Shown here piece by piece: positions 1-4,743 of a DNA stretch of 5,943 nucleotides (position 1 is the stretch's first letter; each line of letters opens with the position of its first letter). The notes beneath the pieces are model-generated. The model did no database searches, had not been told where the DNA came from, and saw only the letters and a program-made list of their open reading frames with translations. The position numbers were made by a program, and so were the translations under genes. This DNA is from Campylobacteraceae bacterium. Lineage in GTDB: Bacteria; Campylobacterota; Campylobacteria; Campylobacterales; JALSKU01. The stretch spans positions 1 to 5,943 of the forward strand of contig WFMT01000274.1 of NCBI GenBank assembly GCA_015488975.1, in the 5' to 3' direction.

Positions 1-1
1 A

Positions 2-52
2 ATCAAGGATTTTAGTGGCGAACACGATAATTCTCCGGGTACTTTAAAGTAA
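2..52 (+). CDS. Possible 3' end of a truncated plus-strand gene
   Basis: One plus-strand frame is open from the left edge to a TAA at 50-52 and reads IKDFSGEHDNSPGTLK. The composition looks more protein-like than the flanking sequence, but 16 residues are too few to identify a family, and a second frame is also open across much of the stretch. A similar tail, ending PGTLE and stop, can be read at 318-335, which gives weak support that this is a real or formerly real C terminus. I cannot name a product. The call depends on sequence to the left of this window. Confidence 0.3.
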   Translation: MKDFSGEHDNSPGTLK

Positions 53-82
53 ATCGTAGCGAGTGAAGCGAGGTAGATTTAC
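49..82. repeat. Inverted repeat, 7-bp arms around a 20-nt loop
   Basis: The arms gtaaatc (49-55) and gatttac (76-82) are perfect reverse complements around a purine-rich loop containing gcgagtgaagcgagg. The left arm overlaps the end of the palindrome actttaaagt (41-50) and begins at the stop codon of the possible gene ending at 52. No T-run follows, so it is not a standard intrinsic terminator, although its position right after a stop makes a 3'-end role conceivable. Confidence 0.5.
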
Positions 83-83
83 G

Positions 84-128
84 GTTATTTTACCGAAGGT
101 GAAAAGAGTTATTTTACCGAAGGTGAAA
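84..128. repeat. Two tandem copies of a 24-bp hairpin-forming unit
   Basis: Positions 84-104 and 108-128 are identical over 21 bp, with a 24-bp period. Each copy folds as ttttacc, a gaa loop and ggtgaaa, giving seven pairs with one G.T wobble (88-94 with 98-104, and 112-118 with 122-128). The period is a multiple of three, and one plus frame reads YFTEGEKS then YFTEGEME before a stop at 146-148, but the frame is short and has no start. An 8-bp tandem gcttgtag (133-140, 141-148) follows directly. Confidence 0.7.
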
Positions 129-152
129 TGGAGCTTGTAGGCTTGTAGGGTC

Positions 153-240
153 TGGTGATAGTGATAGTATTTTTACTAAAAATTATTTTGGTTTATCCTC
201 TACTATCACCATAGTGAGATAGTGTTGCTATCATAGCGAC
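153..240. repeat. Cluster of nested inverted repeats built on gatagt/actatc
   Basis: tggtgatagt (153-162) is the exact reverse complement of actatcacca (202-211). A second phase pairs gtgatagta (161-169) with tactatcac (201-209), because gtgata is tandemly duplicated at 155-166. The right arm can instead pair locally with gatagt at 218-223. A further compact hairpin follows: gttgcta (224-230), loop tca, tagcgac (234-240), with one T.G wobble. The alternatives are mutually exclusive, so several folds compete. No T-tract follows on either strand, so I do not call a terminator. Confidence 0.6.
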
Positions 241-446
241 AAATGAGAAAATGTTTTGAAAAGGGGTAACAATATATCCCTGCAATCTTTTTATTGCTTC
301 CAATAGTAAGTACACTACCAGGCACTTTAGAATAATAAAACTGAATAAACAGAGTCAAGTGGTAGAGATAGTACTTGCCTTTTGCCAATAAGTATAACAG
401 TCTAATTGAGATATATTTGAGCCGTAGAGTTAGTATTTTGTTCAAT
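241..446. other. AT-rich non-coding stretch between the repeats and the J-protein gene
   Basis: No convincing gene, RNA gene or strong promoter is seen here. A plus-strand frame from about 270 to 335 ends in STLPGTLE and stop, resembling the tail at 2-52, but it has no start and a stop immediately upstream. A minus-strand frame that opens with TTG just past the J-protein stop is discounted because it lacks a ribosome binding site and its 3' end runs into the hairpin cluster. Confidence 0.4.
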
Positions 447-950
447 TTATTGATTGAAACTTTTTTTTATCTTGCTATAAGCTTCATTAATTTCTTGCAT
501 TTTTTTATTGGCAAATTTTACAAATTCATCATCTAATCCTTTTCCCTCTACAAAATCGGGATGAAACTTTCTTGAGAGTTTTTTGTATGCTGCTTTTACT
601 GTTTCAAGGCTCGCATCTCTTTCGCATCCAAGAGTATCATAGTATTGTTGCATATTGTCATTGTTAGAGTAATCTCTAAAGTCATTAAAGCTATCTCTGT
701 ATTTGTTTTTAAATCTACTGTCTTGATGAAAATCATTATTATAGTTGAATGATGAGCTGCTATATTTTATATTATTGGCCAAAAATGCAATTCCAAATGC
801 AAAAATTATATTAAATGGCAAAAAGAGTAATCCGGGAGCAAAGATAAGAAGTAAAATTCCGACAATAACACTTCCAAAGCAAAATCCAAGCCATAGTATT
901 TCTACTATGAATGCTGCTATTATAAGAGCAATGCCTATCAACTTTTTCAT
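447..950 (-). CDS. Membrane-anchored J-domain (DnaJ-like) co-chaperone
   Basis: This is a 167-residue protein with a C-terminal J domain. Residues 4-59 are strongly hydrophobic, probably a two-helix membrane hairpin behind a positive N terminus (MKK). Residues 60-100 form a polar Asn/Asp/Ser/Phe-rich linker. The J domain spans about 103-165 and carries the invariant HPD at 130-132 after helix II (AAYKKLSRKF). There is no G/F region, zinc-binding domain or substrate domain, so it is not DnaJ itself. By family knowledge the HPD motif stimulates the ATPase of a DnaK-type Hsp70. An even number of helices would keep the J domain in the cytoplasm, recruiting DnaK to the membrane. The ATG at 950 is preferred over an in-frame GTG at 956, because AAGGA (959-963) lies 8 nt from the ATG but only 2 nt from the GTG. 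It appears monocistronic; its client is unknown. Confidence 0.9.
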   Translation of the reverse strand: MKKLIGIALIIAAFIVEILWLGFCFGSVIVGILLLIFAPGLLFLPFNIIFAFGIAFLANNIKYSSSSFNYNNDFHQDSRFKNKYRDSFNDFRDYSNNDNMQQYYDTLGCERDASLETVKAAYKKLSRKFHPDFVEGKGLDDEFVKFANKKMQEINEAYSKIKKSFNQ

Positions 951-958
951 GTTCACAA

Positions 959-963
959 TCCTT
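959..963 (-). promoter_or_regulatory. Ribosome binding site deciding the J-protein start
   Basis: AAGGA on the minus strand lies 8 nt upstream of the ATG at 950-948 and only 2 nt upstream of the alternative GTG at 956-954. The spacing selects the ATG. Confidence 0.7.
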
Positions 964-998
964 TTATATGAAGTACGCTTTGAATTATTGTATTTTAT

Positions 999-1065
999 AA
1001 CTGACCTTGCGCATTATATCATATCCGTGGTAAACAAGAAAAAGGTGTACTGTATAAGGTCAGTT
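999..1065. repeat. Perfect 10-bp inverted repeat flanking the J-protein promoter (candidate operator)
   Basis: aactgacctt (999-1008) and aaggtcagtt (1056-1065) are exact reverse complements with 47 bp between them. Relative to the predicted leftward start, one arm covers about +1 and the other about -50 to -60, with the -10 box between them. A leftward transcript would include only the first arm, so an RNA hairpin is unlikely for this gene. DNA binding by a dimeric regulator, possibly with looping, is the more natural reading, but no regulator is encoded nearby. No target-site duplication flanks the arms, so a miniature transposon is not supported. Confidence 0.55.
1013..1018 (-). promoter_or_regulatory. 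Predicted sigma-70 -10 box for the J-domain gene
   Basis: A perfect TATAAT on the minus strand lies about 65 bases upstream of the start codon. A weak -35-like TTCTTG sits 16 nt further upstream; -35 elements are poorly conserved in Campylobacterota. The expected transcription start near 1006 falls inside the promoter-proximal arm of the inverted repeat at 999-1065. Confidence 0.6.
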
Positions 1066-1150
1066 GATATTCTGTAAAAACTTACTTATTTATTTTTTAT
1101 GATAAATCTAAAATATGCTACTTAGGTTGATATTTTGCAATAACTAAATA

Positions 1151-1159
1151 TGCTATAAT
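1151..1159 (+). promoter_or_regulatory. Extended -10 promoter for the DUF420/permease/peroxidase operon
   Basis: TGCTATAAT matches the extended -10 pattern TGnTATAAT, with the hexamer at 1154-1159, and lies 27 bases before the ATG at 1187. TTGATA (1127-1132) is -35-like, but its 21-nt spacing is long. The decamer aaatatgcta overlapping this element (1146-1155) also occurs at 1111-1120. No strong Shine-Dalgarno sequence follows, only a purine run just before the start. Confidence 0.6.
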
Positions 1160-1186
1160 ACCAAATATACTTATGAAAGAAGAGAG

Positions 1187-1642
1187 ATGGAATTTACACT
1201 GACAAGAGCACCACTTTTTATGAGTTTGGTAACACTTTATTTTATGTTGCTCCCTTTTTTGGTTTATGGCGCCATAAAGTTGGCAAAAAAAGGTAAAATT
1301 ATAAAGCACTATAAGATGCAAATAGGTATATTTATAATTTCAGTTTTGATAGTGTTTATTTTTGAAGCCGGAGTAAGAATAAGTGGTGGATTTTTTGAAT
1401 ATATAAAACTTACGACAATTCCTTATAGTTTTTTAAGTAAATTTTTACTTATTCACATAATTATAGCCGTTATTACGCTTTTTGGTTGGATTTATTTGAT
1501 AATAAAATCATATATAAGCCTTAAAAAAAATAGACAATTTTTTGACAGAAGACACAAGACTATTGGGGTTTTAGTATTTTCAGGGATTTGTGTTAGCTCA
1601 TTGATGGGTGTTGCTACTTATGTTTTTTTATTTATGTTTTAA
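1187..1642 (+). CDS. DUF420-like four-helix inner-membrane protein
   Basis: This 151-residue protein is almost entirely hydrophobic, with four predicted membrane helices at roughly 9-30, 45-66, 84-107 and 126-149, separated by basic loops (KLAKKGKIIKHYK and KKNRQFFDRRHK). The helix pattern and the His residues at helix boundaries (H41, H90, H123) resemble the DUF420/YozB family, whose members are often found near cytochrome oxidase assembly genes. A heme- or metal-related role is therefore possible but unproven, and the match is from memory of the family pattern. It is the first gene of an operon. The permease ATG follows after 12 nt, and the third gene encodes a heme enzyme. The start is the first ATG after a good -10, though its Shine-Dalgarno sequence is weak. 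Confidence 0.82.
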   Translation: MEFTLTRAPLFMSLVTLYFMLLPFLVYGAIKLAKKGKIIKHYKMQIGIFIISVLIVFIFEAGVRISGGFFEYIKLTTIPYSFLSKFLLIHIIIAVITLFGWIYLIIKSYISLKKNRQFFDRRHKTIGVLVFSGICVSSLMGVATYVFLFMF

Positions 1643-1654
1643 TGAGTGCTGCAC

Positions 1655-2620
1655 ATGAGAATATTTTTTAAAAAAGTATTATATATTGTTTTGATGATGT
1701 TTATCATATCCGTTATATCATTTGTAGCCATTCATGCCGCACCGAATTCTTTCTTTGCAAGTGGCGAGCTTAATCCAAACATAACTAAAGAGTCAATTGA
1801 GCATTTAAAAGAAGTATATGGTCTTGACAAACCTCTTGCAATTCAATATATATCTTGGGTTTGGGCGATTATTCATCTTGATTTTGGAGTCTCTTTCGCA
1901 AGCGGTGAACCTGTAAAAACTGAAATATTAAGCCATATAGGTATAACGCTGCTTATGAATTTTATCTCTATTATTTTTGTATTTTTATTGTCTATTTATT
2001 TTGGTATAAAAGCGGCTTTTAAACAAAATACTTTATTTGATAAGTCTATAAAACAGTTTGCTCTTGTCAGTTATGCAATGCCGTCATTTTATTTAGCATT
2101 ATTATTAGTCTCTCTTTTTTCCGTTTATCTGAAGTGGCTACCAATATCTGGTCTTCACAGTATTGATCCAAAGACTGGTATCTGGTGGTATTTTGACTTT
2201 GCCTGGCATTTATTGTTACCTATTTTTGTTATGATTTTTGGAGGTGTTGGAACTCTTAGTATGTATGTTAGAAGTTTGAGCCTTGAGATTCTTAAAAGTG
2301 ACTATATATATTTTGCAAAAAGCAGAGGGATTGATGATAAAATCATTTTTAAAAGATTTATAATCCCAAACCTTTATCCGCCTATAGTCACTATTCTTGG
2401 TTTATCTATTCCCGGCATGATAGGCGGAAGTGTAATATTAGAATCAATATTTTCTATAAATGGTATGGGGCTTTTATTTTTTCAAAGTGCTATGAGCAGA
2501 GATTACCCGGTTATTATGGGAATCTTAATTATTTCAACATTTTTAACACTGTTTGGCAATATTGTAGCAGATTTGATTTTACTAAAATTAAATCCTCATT
2601 TTGCAAGAGCCAAACAATGA
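1655..2620 (+). CDS. ABC transporter permease, OppB/DppB (peptide/nickel) family
   Basis: This is a 321-residue integral membrane protein of the binding-protein-dependent permease family. Helix 1 spans about 5-26. A periplasmic segment of about 65 residues follows, with the family hallmarks LKEVYGLDKPLAIQY and DFGVSF. Five more helices lie at about 95-118, 128-155, 178-205, 243-262 and 282-308. The cytoplasmic EAA loop that docks the ATPase is at about 211-243 (A221, G225, then the IIPN segment). The family imports peptides, nickel or opines with a second permease, two ATPases and a binding protein. None of these is present here, so the transporter is incomplete at this locus. The ATG at 1655 is preferred over the GTG at 1646, because it yields the usual basic N terminus ahead of helix 1. 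The gene ends in a 4-bp overlap with the peroxidase. The substrate is unknown. Confidence 0.92.
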   Translation: MRIFFKKVLYIVLMMFIISVISFVAIHAAPNSFFASGELNPNITKESIEHLKEVYGLDKPLAIQYISWVWAIIHLDFGVSFASGEPVKTEILSHIGITLLMNFISIIFVFLLSIYFGIKAAFKQNTLFDKSIKQFALVSYAMPSFYLALLLVSLFSVYLKWLPISGLHSIDPKTGIWWYFDFAWHLLLPIFVMIFGGVGTLSMYVRSLSLEILKSDYIYFAKSRGIDDKIIFKRFIIPNLYPPIVTILGLSIPGMIGGSVILESIFSINGMGLLFFQSAMSRDYPVIMGILIISTFLTLFGNIVADLILLKLNPHFARAKQ

Positions 2621-3693
2621 AGATTATCTTCGCCTCACTTTTTTTATCACTTTCACTGTTTGCTTTTCAAAAAGATATATTTATAAGTAAATTTATTGAT
2701 TATAATAGCACTAATTTAAGAAATTTGGCTCTGTCTTTCGGGCTGAAATCAGTTCCTAAAAACTATAAAGCATTGAAAAAATTATTAGATACAAAAGAAA
2801 ATCCCTTAACAAAAGAAAAGATAAGACTCGGAAGAAGGCTTTTTTTTGAAACTAACTTATCAAAAGACAATAGCATTGCTTGTTCAAGTTGCCACATGCT
2901 AACCGAAGGCGGAGATGATAATAAAGCAGCTGCCGTTGGCTTTAAGGGAAGGATTAATCCTCATCATTTAAATACCCCGACAGTTTTTAATGCGGCTTTA
3001 CAAAAGAGTGAATTTTGGGATGGAAGGGTAAAAAATGTTGAAGAACAAGCAGGAGGCCCTTTGCAATCATCGTTTGAAATGGATATGACGCCTGAGTTGG
3101 TTGTGAAAAGATTAAAAAGTGTAGAATATTATGCAGATCAATTTAAAAAAGTTTTTAAAAACGATAAGAAGCCTCTAAGTTTTAAAAATATTCGATATGC
3201 CATAGGTGCTTATGAGAAAACTTTACTAACTAGAGGAAATTTTGATAGATTTTTAGATGGAAACAATAGTGCTATAAATAAAAAAGCGAAAATGGGTTTA
3301 AGTATTTTTTTGGATGTTGGGTGTATAAGATGTCATAACGGCATGGCTCTTGGCGGAGAAATGCTTACAAGATTTCCCTTAAAACAAAAAGTTGCAGAGA
3401 TATCAAATGGAGTGTACCAACCTGTTTTCAGCAGTGCAAGATTTCCATTTAAAAATAGAGGTAATTTTTTAGGAAAAGATAAAATGCAGATTTTTAAAGT
3501 TTCGATTTTGAGAAATATTTTAAAAACGGCACCATATTTTCATAATGGAGCTATAAAAAGTTTAAAAAAAGCTATTGATATTATGGCAAAATATGAACTT
3601 GGAGTTACTCTTAATAAAGTGCAAACAGATGAAATATACGAATTTTTTAAAAGTTTAAATGGAGAATTAGTTGATTATAAAATAGATAATTAA
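2617..3693 (+). CDS. Periplasmic di-heme cytochrome c peroxidase (CcpA/MauG superfamily)
   Basis: This 358-residue protein begins with a Sec signal peptide (about 1-17, cleavage near AFQ). The family reduces H2O2 to water in the periplasm with electrons from cytochrome c. The N-terminal peroxidatic heme site is CSSCH at 89-93 and the C-terminal electron-transfer heme site is CIRCH at 236-240. By spacing against the Pseudomonas aeruginosa enzyme as I recall it, W134 (in FWDGR) matches the bridging Trp94, Q144 and E154 match the catalytic Gln104 and Glu114, H309 (APYFHNG) matches His261, and M323 matches the Met275 heme ligand. The residue 16 after the first heme His, usually the distal ligand His71, is Phe109, and the next conserved Trp is Gly111. 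The active site may therefore be open without reductive activation. Its ATG overlaps the permease stop (ATGA), and it ends tail-to-tail with the TusA-family gene. MauG-like oxidation of another substrate is a less likely alternative. Confidence 0.94.
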   Translation: MKIIFASLFLSLSLFAFQKDIFISKFIDYNSTNLRNLALSFGLKSVPKNYKALKKLLDTKENPLTKEKIRLGRRLFFETNLSKDNSIACSSCHMLTEGGDDNKAAAVGFKGRINPHHLNTPTVFNAALQKSEFWDGRVKNVEEQAGGPLQSSFEMDMTPELVVKRLKSVEYYADQFKKVFKNDKKPLSFKNIRYAIGAYEKTLLTRGNFDRFLDGNNSAINKKAKMGLSIFLDVGCIRCHNGMALGGEMLTRFPLKQKVAEISNGVYQPVFSSARFPFKNRGNFLGKDKMQIFKVSILRNILKTAPYFHNGAIKSLKKAIDIMAKYELGVTLNKVQTDEIYEFFKSLNGELVDYKIDN

Positions 3694-3917
3694 TCTTTTT
3701 GTATGACTATCTTCCAACCGCCACTTGTTTCTTCATCTTTTGATAGTACCTTGTGTCCCTCTTTTTCTACGGATCCTGGAAGGTTTTCTATGGCTGAGCC
3801 GTCATCTATCAATAGCTCAAGTGTATCACCTTTATTCATACCGGCTAAAACAAGCTTGGTTTTAGCAAAATTAACAGGGCATTTAATACCTCTAAAATCT
3901 TTCAACACATTACTCAT
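3690..3917 (-). CDS. TusA/SirA-family sulfur-carrier protein
   Basis: This 75-residue protein has the compact fold signature of the family. An N-terminal strand with the conserved Cys (DFRGIKCPVNFAKTKL, C13) is followed by a helix, a GDTLELLIDDG strand (30-40), a second helix (SAIENLPGSVEKEGH) and a final strand (WKIVIQK). Family members carry a persulfide on this Cys and pass sulfur to tRNA thiolation, molybdenum cofactor synthesis or dissimilatory sulfur pathways. The usual CPxP is CPVN here, so the helix-capping Pro is Asn16. I recall the same variant in other Campylobacterota proteins. The ribosome binding site AAGGA (3924-3928) is 6 nt from the ATG. The ATG overlaps the stop of the upstream adenylyltransferase (ATGA, 3914-3917), which points to coupled translation and a shared pathway. 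Its stop overlaps that of the converging peroxidase. Confidence 0.92.
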   Translation of the reverse strand: MSNVLKDFRGIKCPVNFAKTKLVLAGMNKGDTLELLIDDGSAIENLPGSVEKEGHKVLSKDEETSGGWKIVIQKD

Positions 3918-4726
3918 TTTCTATCCTTGCAAATATTTTGTTCGTAATCTTTAAGTTGTTTGATACCATTTTTTCCGCACACTCTACACTCGGGATTTTT
4001 ATCAAATTTTATTTTATCAAAATCCATAGTAGCTGCATCAAATATAAGAAGTTTATTGGTTAACAATTCCCCATAATTTATAATATATTTGATAGCTTCG
4101 GTTGCTTGAATAGTTCCAAGCATACCTGCAATAGTTCCAAGAACGCCTGCGCTTGAGCAAGTAGGTACACTTTGCTGTGGTGGAGGAGAGTCAAAAACAC
4201 ATGCATAACAAGCCGAGTGATTTGGCACAACCGTCATAGTTTGACCGGTAAATCTCAGTATGCCTCCATGAGAAAAAGGTTTGTTTGCCAATACACAGGC
4301 ATCATTTATCAAAAATTTTGTTGCAAAATTATCACTGCCGTCTATAATAAAATCGTAAGAAGATACAATTTCTAAGATATTTGATGCATTAAGATATTCT
4401 TTATAAGTATTTACAGTAATATCAGGATTTAACGCAAGCATTTTGTTTTTAGCAGATTTTACTTTTGGTATTCCTATGTCATTTGTTGAGTGGATTATTT
4501 GTCTTTGAAGATTGCTAAGATCTACGATATCCCCATCGGCTATACCGATAGTCCCAACTCCCGCAGCTGCTAAATATAAAGCTGCGGGACTTCCAAGACC
4601 TCCGGCACCTATTATCAAAACCTTTGAATTTAAAAGTTTTAATTGTCCCTGTATTCCAACATGCTCTAAGATAATATGCCTTGCATATCTTTCTACTTCT
4701 TTATCTGTAAAGTCAGTTTTTTTCAC
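3914..4726 (-). CDS. MoeB/ThiF/HesA-type (E1-like) adenylyltransferase
   Basis: This 270-residue protein activates the C-terminal Gly of a ubiquitin-like sulfur carrier (MoaD, ThiS or similar) by adenylation. Visible features are the N-terminal RYARHIIL segment (13-20), the ATP-binding loop GAGGLGSP (40-47), DGDIVDLSNLQRQ with R75 (64-76), K88, the D129-D132 region (DGSDN), and a structural zinc site of two CxxC pairs (C173/C176 and C247/C250). C190 in PTCSSAG is the family's conserved active-site Cys position. The length fits MoeB or ThiF. There is no C-terminal rhodanese domain, so persulfide must come from elsewhere, and the overlapping TusA-like gene is an obvious candidate. No MoaD or ThiS gene is in the window, so molybdopterin, thiamine or another role cannot be decided. 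The start is GTG with AAGGA 9 nt upstream. The nusA stop lies 17 nt upstream, which suggests co-transcription. Confidence 0.93.
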   Translation of the reverse strand: MKKTDFTDKEVERYARHIILEHVGIQGQLKLLNSKVLIIGAGGLGSPAALYLAAAGVGTIGIADGDIVDLSNLQRQIIHSTNDIGIPKVKSAKNKMLALNPDITVNTYKEYLNASNILEIVSSYDFIIDGSDNFATKFLINDACVLANKPFSHGGILRFTGQTMTVVPNHSACYACVFDSPPPQQSVPTCSSAGVLGTIAGMLGTIQATEAIKYIINYGELLTNKLLIFDAATMDFDKIKFDKNPECRVCGKNGIKQLKDYEQNICKDRK

Positions 4727-4735
4727 TTGAGCGTT

Positions 4736-4740
4736 TCCTT
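4736..4740 (-). promoter_or_regulatory. Ribosome binding site supporting the GTG start of the adenylyltransferase
   Basis: AAGGA on the minus strand lies 9 nt before the GTG at 4726-4724, inside the 17-nt gap after the nusA stop. It supports the non-ATG start and shows there is no room for a separate promoter in the gap. Confidence 0.65.
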
Positions 4741-4743
4741 TTT

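Noticed and set aside
84..128. CRISPR array from the repeated unit
   Set aside because: There are only two copies with a 3-nt gap, no spacers, and no cas genes in the window.
153..240. Intrinsic terminator for the J-domain gene or for a gene to the left
   Set aside because: The stems are AT-rich or long-looped and no T-tract follows on either strand. The cluster is also more than 200 bases past the J-protein stop.
372..394. Hairpin tactt/aagta around ttgccttttgcc
   Set aside because: It has only five AT-rich pairs and a poorly matched interior, so it cannot be distinguished from chance.
206..445. Minus-strand open frame of 79 codons just past the J-protein stop
   Set aside because: It starts at TTG without a ribosome binding site, has no recognisable motif and its end is made of the hairpin repeats, so it is most likely a chance frame.
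1..446. tRNA, rRNA or known small RNA gene
   Set aside because: No cloverleaf, rRNA core motif or other recognisable RNA family signature is visible on either strand.
999..1065. Miniature inverted-repeat transposon
   Set aside because: The arms are only 10 bp, the interior holds a plausible promoter, and no matching target-site duplication flanks the arms.
745..1077. Plus-strand open frame of 110 codons
   Set aside because: It lies antisense to the J-domain gene and across the divergent promoter region, and its protein is unconvincing.
1118..1321. Minus-strand open frame of 67 codons
   Set aside because: It is antisense to the start of the DUF420-like gene and would cover its promoter.
3703..3954. 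Plus-strand open frame of 83 codons
   Set aside because: It is the mirror of the clearly recognisable TusA-family gene and has no ribosome binding site or family features.
4172..4375. Plus-strand open frame of 67 codons
   Set aside because: It is antisense to the adenylyltransferase over its zinc-binding and active-site region, which fixes the true frame.
4512..4730. Plus-strand open frame of 72 codons
   Set aside because: It is antisense to the ATP-binding half of the adenylyltransferase.
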